A DNA stretch of 64,000 nt from positions 10,070,501-10,134,500 of the forward strand of contig NC_069669.1 of NCBI RefSeq assembly GCF_027244095.1, written 5' to 3'. Under the pieces are notes generated by a model. The model saw nothing but the letters and a program-made list of their open reading frames with translations, had not been told where the DNA came from and did no database searches. This document shows, piece after piece, positions 19,318 to 31,445 of the stretch. The stretch comes from Hemicordylus capensis. Taxonomy: Eukaryota > Chordata > Lepidosauria > Squamata > Cordylidae. The position numbers and the translations under genes are program-made. Each line of letters begins with the position of its first letter. The stretch's first letter is position 1.

Positions 19318-19510
19318 AAGAACATCAGAACAGCCCTGCTGGATCAGGCCCAAGGAAGCCCATCTAGTCCAGCATCCTGTTTCTCACCGTGGCCCACCAG
19401 ATGCCGCTGGAAGCCACAGACCGGAGTTGAGGGCATGCCCTCCCTCCTGCTGTTACTCTCCCGCAACTGGGACTCAGAGACATCCTGCCTTTGAAGGCCT
19501 GTCCCTGAGT
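19318..19510 (-). mobile_element. CR1-like LINE 3' UTR
   Basis: CAGCCCTGCTGGATCAGGCC and CACCAGATGCCGCTGG, the same 3' UTR as at 1741, without coding sequence. Confidence 0.8.
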
Positions 19511-19611
19511 AGCCACCGGACGAACTAGTGGCAACTGCAGACGGACTGCACCGGATGATCTCAGTGGGTGATGGGGCTCACAGTGAAGACCACATTCTCA
19601 TAAATAAATGC

Positions 19612-19690
19612 TGAGGCGGCAGCAGGACTTGAACTCAAGTCCCTTGGGTCCAAGTGTTCTGTAGTCACTACAATCATGCTGACTCACGCT
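19612..19690 (-). mobile_element. MIR-like SINE fragment
   Basis: Complement of a tRNA-type head (GGACTTGAACTCAAGTCCC; TCACTACAATCATGCTGACT). Confidence 0.5.
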
Positions 19691-19694
19691 CTGG

Positions 19695-21610
19695 TGTCAT
19701 CAAACGTCTCGCTGTGTCCAGTTTCCTATCCTCTTCGCCGTGCTCCTGTTGTGGTGGTGGGGTTCCCTTTCTCTGGAAAGGATCTTAAATGCCCTGGGTG
19801 AGAGGACAGGACCTCAGAGGAGGGCGCCTCTGAAGGGCTTCCCTCCCCACCTCCCGTGGTTGGTGTGGGAGGATGCTTGCTGTCTGACGGAGGCCCAAGA
19901 TCTTAGGCATCTGCTGGAGCGGAATTATTACCTGCCAAGCTGATGGCCGCAGCCCACTCTGCACACCCTGTTATTTGCAAGGATCCACCCACACCCATGC
20001 AAAACGCACACATACACACAGAGACAGACGCAGTCCGCCCTCCCTCCCACACACACGATCGCAACCACACACCTGCGAGGCACAACACTGTTCTTGTCAG
20101 CTGGTGGGGATGGTGTGCTTGTGGTTGTAATGGAAACTCTCCCGAATCCAAATGCCGTGACTCCGAACTGCTCCAGAAATACCACCTTCCTGCTATGATC
20201 CTCAGTTTGGGAGTTGGGATAGCCCCACAGATTATGGAGGGCTGGGAGCCCTGAATCCTCTCCTTTGGGGAGTTCCTTGAACAGCCAGAACCACCCTTGA
20301 TCTTAAATCAAGGGTTCCCAACTTTTTCTAACAAGGGTACCCTTTGTCGAAAACCTTCCGCTCAGGTACCCGGTAGGGATTGAGTGAGAGATGCTGCCTT
20401 CGGACAGACCACCAAACCGCGGGTCCAACCAAACCACGGTTTACCTCCATCCCCCCACACATGCTCCCAGCCTATCAGAATCTGGTCTGGGAGCCGGCAG
20501 AGGGGGGCGGTACCGATTGCACAGGCTCCCTGGAGGGACAGCCCATGCTAGCCAATGGGCTGGCAGCCCGTGGGAGGAGCTTACTCCCTTACCTGAGCTG
20601 AGCTTCAGCACGTAGCCAGCCAATCAGGAGCAGAGGAGGGGGGTCTCCACTCTCCTCCCTCCCCTTCTGCAGCAGACACATCGCTGAGGACGCATCGGCT
20701 TTAAGCCAACAATCCTTGGATGGGGAACAAATAGTGCAGCTGCAGAGTGGGGAGGCAGAAGATTCCCAGAGTGGGGAGGCAGGTGGGTTCCTGTTGGGAA
20801 TCCCTGATTAGGTCCTTAGATTGGGTTGGGTTGGGTCAGGCCGGGAGGAAAGTGCAGGGAGAGAAAACAGACAGCTGTATGGTGTGCAAAATATTTTTAT
20901 TCATATTTCTCTTCTCCCCGCCCCAATCAGATTTCAGATCTGGGTAGTGCATTTGCTTCTAGCCCATTCCCCTTCTGACGATGGCATGCTCGCCCCTGCC
21001 TGTTCGACTGCAGGCCTCGTCTCTCCCAAGGCAGGCGGAGCTTAACTCACAGAAGGAGAGAATGCAGGGCCTGTCGACAGGCTGGTATTGCTAGACCTGA
21101 GGTGCTGGCAGACTATGCTGGACAGCAGCTGCAGCCTGCAGGAATGTGCACTGGTCAGCCCCATGCTGCAGAACAAAATCAAGAGCCCCCTTCTGGTTCC
21201 CAAACTGACACTCCCTTGCTCTATGGGGCAGGGCGCACCTGCCTGTTTGGAAACCAGTGTGGAGTTCGTCACCTAGGGAACACCCCCATATCGCAGGGAA
21301 AGGCAGTGGCATCAGAGCTCTGACCATAAGGTGCTTGCAGGTTTTCGCTGAACTATAATCCCTTCCAAATTATTTGTTATTGTCCCTGGTGCTCCCCTTA
21401 GCAGAAGCTACAGATAATTCACCCGGCTCTGTTTTGCCTTGAGAAGAAGAGTCGTACATCTGCCCTCCACAATGGCCTCATTCCTTAGCAAACGTGTTTA
21501 AAAATAAAATAAAATCCAAAATGCTGATGTTGCTTTGAGACTAACTCCAGGTGCGTTTCCTTCTGCACCCCACATTTGAGACCTATCAAGAGAACCCAGA
21601 AAACATCTAA
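19695..21610. other. Intergenic block with little recognisable content
   Basis: Mostly unassigned. At 20,545-20,630 two CCAAT-type motifs (AGCCAATGGGC, AGCCAATCAGGAGC) sit in GC-rich sequence, but no transcript is supported. A short direct repeat (AGAGTGGGGAGGCAG) lies at about 20,736 and 20,769. Confidence 0.4.
20896..20901 (-). terminator. Candidate distal polyadenylation signal for RHBDL1
   Basis: TTTATT on the plus strand gives AATAAA on the minus strand in an AT-rich setting, 2.6 kb after the RHBDL1 stop. I saw no nearer canonical hexamer, but a variant signal closer to the stop is possible. Confidence 0.3.
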
Positions 21611-21611
21611 G

Positions 21612-21690
21612 CCAGGGGTTCCCAATTTTGAGCCCCCAGATGTTGTTGGACTACAACTCCTATCATCCCCAGCCAGAACCAGAGGGCTGA
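21612..21690. mobile_element. hAT-type MITE, half element
   Basis: CAGGGGTTCCCAATTTTGAG then GGACTACAACTCCTATCATC. Confidence 0.65.
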
Positions 21691-21917
21691 ATCCAACCCC
21701 TGCAAGCAGTTTTATCTGGCCCTGACCACAGTTCAATCAGGACAGCGAATCCACGGTGGCACTGCACAAGCAAACCCAAACGGTCAACTGTTGTAAGAGA
21801 GAGCCCATGCTCTAGGTCTCTCGTTAGGGGTTCAATGGAATTCCTTGGCTACACATAGTACATGTGCTATTTTAGAGCCAAGCTACTTGTACTGGGGATG
21901 GGGTTGTCCCTTAGCAC

Positions 21918-22087
21918 CAGAAGAGCCCCGCTTTGCCTGAAGAAGGTCCCCGGTTCAATCCCTGGCAGCACCTCCGGGAAAGACCCTTGTCTGAAACCAT
22001 GGAGAGCCACTGCCGGTCAGTGCAGACAATATTGAGCCAGATGACCAATGGTCTGACTCAGTAACCAGCAGCTTGCTGTGTTCCTAA
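21918..22087 (+). mobile_element. tRNA-headed SINE
   Basis: GAAGGTCCCCGGTTCAATCC (B box) followed by the body also found in the composite SINE, ending CAGCTTGCTGTGTTCC. Confidence 0.8.
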
Positions 22088-22280
22088 TGGAGCCATAGCT
22101 CAGAGGTAAAGCCTCTGCATTGCATGCAGAAGCTCCCAGATACAACCCCCAACATCTCTAGGCAGGGATGAGGGAAACTCCTGCCTGAATGCCCGGAGAG
22201 CGGCTGCCAGTCAGAGCAGACGATCCTGAGCTGGATAGACCAGCGGTCTGACTCAGCACAGAAGACAGCTTCCTGTATAT
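22088..22280 (+). mobile_element. tRNA-headed SINE, tandem to the previous copy
   Basis: A box region AGCTCAGAGGTAAAGCCTCT, tRNA-like part GCATTGCATGCAGAAGC, same body. Both copies lie in the same orientation back to back. Confidence 0.8.
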
Positions 22281-22950
22281 GAAGACTGACTTGCACAGCG
22301 AAGCACACTTCAACCATATACCTCTCCCTACCCACTGCAGAGATTGAACTGCCTGGGGACCAGAAACGCCTCCCAGAAGTTGGTCCTCTCTGTTGGAATC
22401 CAGAAGTTGGAATCCAGAAGTTGGCCCTCTCTGATCTAAGACAACGTTGCTCTACGAACAAGACACGTCCCTCAAAATTGGGCCCGCACCATACTCAGTC
22501 AGTCTGACCAAGTTTGCAGAAAGGCGAAGAGGCGGGTGATAGGAGGAAGAGGCCGGGTCGAAAATGCCTACAACTCTGTTGGCCCTCCAGAGATCTTTCC
22601 GCCCCCCTAGAAACCCACCTTCAGGCTGGCATCTGGTCTTGTGGGGCATGAGCAAATGCACTCAGCAGTGAGCGTGGTGCTAAGTCCGGGTGGGACGTCC
22701 CCCTTCACTCCAGAACCGTCCCACCCAGGCCCTCACCGACATCAGGGATCCAGCAGAAGCACGTTTAGGCCAAAAGGCATCGGCATGCCTTGAGATCCCA
22801 ACATTCATCCTCGGGGGAATTCAAAACACACCTGTCCTGATGGAGTCCCGGCACTGTTACTAGCTACCTCCCAAAGGCCACTGGAAGAAAAGCTGGGGCA
22901 GCAAGGAACCAAGGGGTCGAAATGCAAAAAAAATCATCACAGCCACTGAG
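22280..22950. other. Unassigned intergenic sequence
   Basis: No family recognised; one short direct repeat (TTGGAATCCAGAAG) at about 22,393-22,420. Confidence 0.4.
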
Positions 22951-23002
22951 CTTGTGCAAGAGCCCCGAAGGAGGATCGGAAGGCGTCCGGCACAGCTTGG
23001 AC

Positions 23003-23063
23003 ACGGAAGCGAAGCAGGTACGGACCCGTCTTGGATGGGAAGCCACCTGGGAACTGCTGTGCA
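23003..23063 (+). pseudogene. 5S rRNA-like 3' half (pseudogene fragment)
   Basis: CGGAAGCGAAGCAGG, CTTGGATGGGAAGCCACCTG and GGGAACTGCTGTGC follow the order and spacing of the 3' half of vertebrate 5S rRNA, with a few substitutions and a deletion. The 5' half is not recognisable. It differs from the SINE heads by keeping CTTGGATGGG and the CCTGGGAA end, so it looks like an independent 5S retropseudogene. Confidence 0.55.
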
Positions 23064-23099
23064 CAACCCGACAAGTCTCAGAAGGAGGAGGAGGAGAGG

Positions 23100-23530
23100 A
23101 TTGGGAAGGGACAAACCCCTCGCCCTCCCCAGAACCGGGGACCTCCACGCCCTAAGGGAAGGACCACACAGACATGCTTGCGCGGAAGGGATCTTTTTCG
23201 GAGCTGAGTACCCATTCTGCAGGTGGGAGGGGGTAAGGTGCTTGAGGAATCGGAGGGGGAGAGGGGGGCGTTATTTCTCCGTTCCTGGGGCCCCCGAGCG
23301 TCCCTGTGCCGTCCTGCCTCCCCGCAGGCGCTGAGCACGCTCCGTTTTTTGGCATCCGGCTGGAACATCGTTCGGAGCGGGCGGCGCGCAGGACGTGCTC
23401 CCTGAGCGCCTGCGCTTGGGCGCCAGGCGGGCCCGTTCCCCCGGGACTCGTTTGGCACGTCCAGGGTGGGTGTTGCAGAGAGAACTGGGGGCCGGGTGGG
23501 AGGCTAGGGGGGAGGGGGGATCTGGGCCCC
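23100..23530. promoter_or_regulatory. GC- and CpG-rich patch at the RHBDL1 3' end
   Basis: CpG-dense stretch around 23,320-23,450 covering the expected 3' UTR. No exon was recognised; a function is not shown. Confidence 0.3.
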
Positions 23531-23775
23531 TAGCAAGTCGTAGGCAAAGACGTTCCAGAAGACAGCAAAGACCAAGAAGGTGGCGTAGGAGAGGAGCACC
23601 ACCCACCAGCCACACTGGTCCTGCAGGTTCTCCTCGTAGCTGCGGAGGATGGTTAGGCCCATGCTGATGCCCACGATCGCCCCTGCCAGGTGGGCCATGA
23701 AGCTGGGCTGGGGCCCCGAGGAGGGCAAGGGCGGGGAGAAGCGCAGCCAGACGGCACGGCCCACCTCGGAACTCA
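23504..23775 (-). CDS. RHBDL1: RHBDL1 coding exon 8 (last)
   Basis: Acceptor CTCCGGCAG. Encodes residues 283(split Met)-372: [12 protein letters not shown], the catalytic His in SFMAHLAG, and the last transmembrane helix ([15 protein letters not shown]). Stop TAG at 23506-23504. Confidence 0.96.
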
Positions 23776-26700
23776 CTGCCGGAGGAGAAAAAGGAGAGAG
23801 AGAAATCCTTTGAGTCTCAAGTTTCTAGTCCTCATCAACTCACCACTTTTGTTTATTTCTCACCTTTATATCCTGCCTCTCCCACTCCTCATTTCCTTAG
23901 CCCAGGAAATGGTCTAAGGCAGGGATTCTCAACATTGGGTCCCCAGACGTGATTGGACTTCAACTTCCACAATCCCCAGCCCCAATGACCTTTGGTTGGG
24001 GATTATGGGAGTTGAAGTCCAAGAACTTCTGGGGACCTTCATGCCTGGCTGGTGAGATTCTCAAAGGTGGCAGCTGTGGAAAAGGCAAATTCCACGCCAG
24101 GGATCATTAGGAAGGGGATTGAAAATACAAGTGCTAATGTTATAATGCCCCTTATACAAATCTGTGGCGTGGCCCAAATCTTATTGTTGCTCCCGAAGAA
24201 GGCCTTTTCAGCTGAAATGCACGAGGCTCCAACCAAATACATCCTCAAGCATCTTTCTGGAATGTTGGTGGATGTTTCCTGGAGGTTCTGTACTTGCTGC
24301 TCCAGCCTGGGAAACCGACTCGTGGGTCCGGAAACCGACAATCACACCGTGATGCGTGGAGCAGGGCAAACTCCACAGCAAGCATGGCCTATTTTGCAGA
24401 AGAAACTACGCAGGCACTAGCTGGTGGTGCAGAGATACCATGACCAAGGCATTCTAGAACAGGTCGGGATGTGCACGCCATTTGCACGAATCGATTTGAG
24501 TTCACATCAAATTCAAATCGATTCAAACTTGAAGCCATTGAATCGAGTGGAGATTCGTCTGAATCTATTTAAATTCGATTCAGATTCGATTCGGATTCGA
24601 ATCTATTCATGTGAATTTCACGCACATCCCTCGGAACAAGGATTGAAAACACTTATTTAGCAGTAGTAGCAGTAGTAGTAAAAAGAAATAGAAACAGTGT
24701 ACTTACTACACACCAGTGCTAAGACCATACGAAGCAGTTTGTAGGGGCAACGCATTCCAGCCCAGTTCTGCAGACAGAGGAAGAAGGATTATTGGCCGAT
24801 TTAAAATATTTATACCCCACCCTTCCAGTACGTTACTGCTCAGAGCAACTTACAGCACTAATAAAATAGATGCACTAGAGAACAAAATTAAGCAATAACA
24901 TTTTTTTGGAGCCTGGATCTAAAGGCCTTTGGAGACCCCCCCGCCCCGCCCCCGCTGCTTGCTGGAGCCCTCCCCACCCACCGCTGCAAGTTAAGCATCA
25001 TTCCCCTGTGTGCCCATGCGCACACGCGCATGCACACAAACACACACACACACACAGTATTTTTAACACGTGGGTTCTTGAAGGCACACACAGCAACTGA
25101 ACGCACAAGAATATAAAAACGGGTCAATTTATGCAAATCTGCATTGGCAGAACCATTTCAACACCCCACATATTCCCATCCCACAGATTTCTCTCCCCAC
25201 TCCGCCCTCTATCTCTTAAGCACCTGGCACAGGTCACAATCATCCTCGGCTGCCTGGGTCGGCATGAGCCAACGGTGACCACCAGTGGCACTCTTGCCCC
25301 TGGATTTGGGGGTTGAAGTGCAGGACCTCCACAGCCCCTGCCCCCCCCAATCTTCTTTAGTCTGTCCAAGGCGGTGTGGTTGCCTGGCAGAGCATGATGA
25401 TGCTTTATTTTTTAGGGAGGGGGCCCCCTCCAAAGGCCTTTAGCTCCAGGCTCCAAAATTACCTGGGTGTACCTCTGGTGACCACACCACCAAGGACAGA
25501 CTGAAGAGGATCTGGGGGCCCTCAGGGGGGTGTGAAGGCCCCTAGACTTGGGCCCCGAAGTTCAGAGGTAATTGCACCACAATCTGGAGAGGGCTGACTG
25601 CATTTGCCACCAGCTCGTCTCGGGGCTACTTAGGGACGAGCCTTCTCTGTTGCCGCCCTGAGACTTTGGAACGCACTCCCTGCAGAAATCAGAGCCTCCC
25701 CATCTCTGGCAGCTTTTTAGAAGTCTCCAAAGACGCATTTATTCACCCACGCTGTTGAACGAGAATTGTGCTTCAAATTGTTTTCATGTTGTAATTCCTG
25801 TTTTGATTTGTTTTATTTTGTAAACGGCCCAGAGATGTAAGTTTGGGGCGGTGTACAAAACTAGTAAGTAAGTAAATAAGTAAGTAAGAAAGTAAATATA
25901 AATTGAGTGGGGGGTGGGAACCAAAGACAAAGTAGCCACCATAACATAAACGATCTTGGAAGCACCATGTCTAAGCAATTCTGGGCCAGCCAGGGGAGAG
26001 AGCCAGATCCCGCCTCCCCATTCGGTTTCCAGACGTGCGTTGCTGGTTCCCACAGCTCTTACCATGACAACGTTGGCCAGGTGAGCGGAGCAGAGAGCAT
26101 AGACCCCGCCAGAGCCCCCGACCAAAGGAGCCCTCATGTCAGTGATGGAGACAGTCAGGGAACCTGCCGGAAAGACGGGAAGAAGGAAAGGCAGACGATG
26201 CGAATGTTAAACCAATGGTGTCCAATGCTCACTACTGTGACGGTAAGGTGGTGTGGACCTGATCCTCTGAGACCATGAGGAGCACCATGTCAGGGCCAGG
26301 AGACGAACGCAATACAGGGTTGCACGACTTCAGCTGGTTTTGGACTACAGCTCCCATCATCCCCAGCCACAGTGGCCAATAGTCAGAGATGATAGGCGAT
26401 TTCTCTCCAGCATTTCAGACAGGGGTTGTCTCTTCTAGCCCTACCTGGAAAAGTGTGGGGTTGAATCTGGAGCTCTACCTTTGGATCCTAGCCTCATCCT
26501 CCAAAGGACATCTGAAGCTACCATTTTATAGAGTTCAACACTCAGCCAATCTAGTTCAGAATTGCCTTCACTGGTTGGCAGCAGCAGCAGCCCAGGTTTT
26601 GACAGGGATTTCCCCAGGCCTACCTGGAGAGGAGAGCTGGTCTGGTGGTAGCAAGCATGACTTGTTCCCTTAGCTAAGCAGGTTCTGCCCTGGTTGCATA

Positions 26701-29700
26701 TGAATGGGAGACTAGAAGTGTGAGTCCTGGAAGAGCAGAAGGTTCCAGGTTCCTTCCTTGGCAGCATCACCAAGATAGGGCTGAGAGAGACTCCTGCCTG
26801 CACCCTTGGAGAAGCCACTGCCAGTCTGTGAAGACAATACTGAGCTAGATAGACCAAAGGTCTGACTCTGTATATGGCAGCTTCCTATGTTCCTAGGAGA
26901 CTCCCAAGAGTGGCCTTGGAATCTTCTCCATGCCAAGCAGATGCTCTCTTGGTGATCAACGGCCCCATTCTCATCTCAAGAGGCATTCCCAATCAGAGGG
27001 ATTTTGGAAATGGCACCCTGTGCTTTGTACAGAGGTTCCCTGTAAAACGTATGAGGTGTGCCACAAGTGGCAACAATAGGCTGGAATGCAGGCGCTAGAC
27101 TCAGATAGTGCAACATCCTTGCACAATTTTAGCATGAGGAATGGATGCTAGCCAATCAACCCCGAAAAACAACAAAAAGTGAGTCCCACATTATTTAATT
27201 TATTTAACATATTTTTATACCGCCCCAAACTCACATCTCTGGGCGGTTTACAACAAAGCTCATTTAGTACATGAACCAGTTGTGGTGCTGCTAACAGCAC
27301 AACAGTCAAAGGCTCCTGGTGATTTGTGACAAGGTCTACAACTCTCGAGCTGGAAAACAGGCAACAGCATTGCAAGAACTTCAGTTTCCAGTGTCTTATC
27401 GTGCTTTTATGGCCATCAGCTTCAAGACTCCAAATCACAACGGTGTCTTAAAAGCCTCGGAAAACACAAAAACCACTCTAAAGTTTTAGCGATGTTGTCA
27501 GAGGAATGGAAACGAACATTGGTAGGAATACACGCCATGGGGAGAAGGCTCGACAACTGAGTCGTCGTTACTCTGACCCCTTTGCTCTGTTCAAAAAGGA
27601 CTGCAATTTTACCAGACCAGCTCTCCTCTCATTGACAACGAAGATGAAGGTACTGTAGGCCCTTTGGCTGAAAAATTGGAGGAGACAGGCTTTTGGAAGC
27701 CACCGAACATTCGCCCTAGAGATTAACAGGTGCAAACCGGTGGATTTTCACTGCCTTGCTCTCTCTCCCTCTCTTTCCACTTCCCAGGCAGGCTTCGCTG
27801 AGACAGCAGCTTGCAAAGGGAGAGGCCACAAAGAGCTGATGAGGAATCGCCCGCCACCTCCTCGCTCTCCCCGCCTCTCTGAAGCCGGGGATGGGTGGGT
27901 AATTCCAGCAGCGGCTCTAATTGCCTTGGGGGGGTCGCCACAGCCAGCGAGGGGTCTCCAAAGAGCCATCATTTAGGCTGCCATCCCCCAAGCAGCTCCA
28001 ATCGGGACCACGTGGGATTCCAGGGCCATGCTGAGCTTTCCAGCGGAGTCGATGGGTGGCGAGGAGGAAGGGAGAACTGAATGTCTTGGCCGGGAGGGAG
28101 GGAGAGAAAGGGGGGATTGATGAGGAGGAGCAGGGAGCGAGCGGGCCCCCAGAGATCTCGCCTCGGTGGGTCGAGCAGCTTTGGAAAACCTCAGGCCTCC
28201 CAAGGAGAGAGAATGGATGGAACCCAGATAAAATGACTTGACATTATCCCCTTATATATAGGCACATAGGAAGCTGCCTTCTCCCGAGTCAGACCATTGG
28301 TCCGTCTAGCTCAGTATCGTCTGCACAGACTGGCAGCGGCTTCTCCAAGGTTGCAGGCAGGAGTCTCTCTCAGCCCTATCTCGGAGGTGCTGCCAGGGAG
28401 GGAACTGGGAACCTTCTGCCTGCAAGCAGGCAGGTGCTCTTCCCAGAGCAGCCCCCTCCCCAAAGAGGAATATTTTACAGTGCTCACACATTTAGTCTCC
28501 CATTCAAATGCAAACCAGGGTGTATCCTGCTTAGCAAAGGGGGAAATTCATGCTTGCTGCCCACAAACCAACATTATGATAGATGCTGCACTTTCAAGAG
28601 GCCTGAGAAGATCTAAAAGGCTTGCTTCTCTCTCTAGAGTGGGCTAGGCTCCCCAGCTGTTGTTGAACTACACCTCCCATCATCCCTGGCTGCTGTGGCT
28701 GGGGATGATGGGAATTGTAGTCTAATGACAGGCAGAGGGCCAGAGTTGAGCAGTCCTGGTGTAGACAATACGGAGCTAGTTGGGCCAGGAGCCTGGCTGA
28801 GATTCTCCTGACTCTCCAGAAGAATCTGCAGCTCAGTGGTAGATCGCCTGCTTTGCACGCACAAGGTCCCAAGTTCAATTCCTGACATCTCCAGGTAAGG
28901 ACAGGAAAGGCTGCAGTCCGAAACCCTGGAGACCTACACTGTCAGTGTAGACAGTGGTTTGGATCACACAATCGTTCAAACCTAAGTTTAAGGTGGGTTA
29001 CTGACATTAATGTGATTGTGTGAACCTAGGCCAAGGCGAGAATCTCAGATTCATCTTGGGCCATAAACCACCTTGGACTGGGTTCTCACAACCACGCGAA
29101 TGTCGGTAACCCACATTAAACCTAGATTCAAATGATTCTAGATCCACTATCTAGGTAGATGGACTCGAGAACTGACTCCGCTAAAGGAAGGATTTGTTGC
29201 TCAAAAAACAGATTCTCCATCAACACTGGGGTGGGGTGGGGGAGGGTGGATATTATGGGGGTGTTTTTTCACCTTTCTAGCATGTTTATAAAAGATTGTT
29301 TTATGTGATAAACCTGTGAGTCCTGCAGAGGAGGCAGCAGATTAAATTAACTTATGCTGGAAATGTATGGAAAGGCATTTGTGTCTAGACATCCACTTAA
29401 TTGGGTGTTATAATGCACGGCCAGTGTCCTCAGGGAAAGCAGGTTTTCACTCTTTCACATCAAGCCAGCGTGGTGTCGTGGTTAGTGTGCTGGTCTAGGA
29501 TTGGGGAGCCCCGAGTTCAAATCCCCACTCAGCCATGAAACTTACTAGGTGACTCTGAGCCAGTCACACATCTCTCAGCCTAACCCACCGCACAGGGTTG
29601 TTCTTGTGCGGATAAATAGAACCACTGAGGGAAAATGGGATGCAGGTGTCAAAATGGATGAATGAATGATCCCCATGAACCCACTCACATTAGAACACAG

Positions 29701-31392
29701 CTGCACAACTTTGGCACAGCTCTTGTGCCAAAGTTTGACTACAACTCCTATCATCCCCATTCCAGCAATTCCATACAGTCTAGACATCAATCATCATCAA
29801 CAACTTTATTTGATAGCTGCCCCATAACAAATTGTTCTCTGGGCAACTCACAACAACAAAATCTCCAATAAAAATACATAAAACAAGACCAACCATTCAC
29901 AACACAAAATACAAAATACCATACAAAACATTTTAAAAACTTTTTAAAAAACAATTTTAAAAAGCCTGAGTGAACAGAAAGGTCTTTGCCTGGCATCTAA
30001 AAGAACAAAGTGATGATGCCAGGCAAGCCTCACTGGGGAGGCTATTCCTCTAGTCCACAGAGACGGGGTGCCACCACTGAAAAGGCCATTTCATAGACAT
30101 GCGGGTTGCCTCCCCAGTGAGGCTCGCCTAGTGTTGTCACTTTGTTCTTTTAGATACCAGGTAAAGGCCTTTCTGTTCACTCAGGCTCCCTATTGACTGC
30201 AGTGGCAGGGGGTGATGCGTGCTGTAGTCCCACAACAGCTGGAAGGCAAAGTTCTGCAGCCCTGCATTGGAACCATCCTCGCACCTACCCCAAAACAAGC
30301 GACGGCACAAATGACAAAGAGTCCTGTGGCACCCAGAAGACTGACAGATTCATTGTGTCCTACAGAAGGGCTGGGGCAGAGGGAATACTGGAGAGCAGGA
30401 GAGACACACCAGTAGGCTTGTCCACTTACCTGCCAGAACTCCCGCGAGGTAGAGAAAGCTGATGCGGAGGATTCCATGGACCATCTCTAGGGGCACCCCG
30501 ATCATCAGCTGCAGGAGGGCATTGAACCCCAGCTGTTCCAACCTAGGAAGACCCAAGGAAGTTGGTGAGTTTGTGGCAGAGAAGCAGAGGAGGGCTGGCC
30601 AAGCAGTGTTGTTGGACTACAACTCCCATCATCCCCCATGGCAGGGTGGTGATGGGAGTTGTAGTCCAATGGCTGGAGAGCCTCTGCATTATAGAACAGG
30701 CACGATTCAGCTCGCCTTGCCTTAGAAGGAAAGAGCTGGGTGGGATGGATGGGCACCCAACCTTCATTCTGTCCCCAGCATTTTATTGAGGGTGGGCGAA
30801 AAAGTCGTCCCGGCTCCCACAAGATTGGAGAGAGGCACTTACCCCACATGCATGAACATGTAAGTGAGGAATCTCCAGGCACGGGCTCGGTGCCCTGGGT
30901 GGTACACGAGAGGACTCTTCATGTACTCTGGATGGTACGTCTGCAGCACCCACTTGTTCAGCCGGGCCCCATAGCAGAGGAAAACGATGATCTAATACAA
31001 GGAAAGGTTATTTAGGAAGGCCTAAAGCGCCTCATCCAAGCTGCGATTCTGTGGAGACCAGGAAAGCCACAAAACATGCTGGCCACAGAAAATCAACTTT
31101 CGAGACCTCTCAGCTTCCCTCCCACCTTTTCTTTTAAAAAAAAAAAAAAAAAAAGCCCAAAGGCACAGGTTTCAAGTCCTTAAGGTTCTGAAGATACGCT
31201 TGAAAGCATGTGAACCATGCCCAGAAAAACCACAGAAGCCTAAAGCAAAAAGAGCTCTGCAAACAACAAAACACTATAGAATAAATGTGCGTGGTTGCAT
31301 AATTTCTACAGGTTGCAGAATTCAACCTATGCATCCTCTGGTTGCAGAATTCAATCAGATTCTATATCAGAATCTGAGTTAACTCGGTGAAG

Positions 31393-31445
<53 letters not shown>

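Noticed and set aside
20500-20660. CCAAT-type promoter between the convergent genes
   Set aside because: Two CCAAT words in GC-rich DNA without any downstream exon are not enough.
24462-24640. Possible operator or transcription-factor cluster from repeated GATTCGAATC words
   Set aside because: Inverted GGGATGTGC ends show it is a palindromic MITE.
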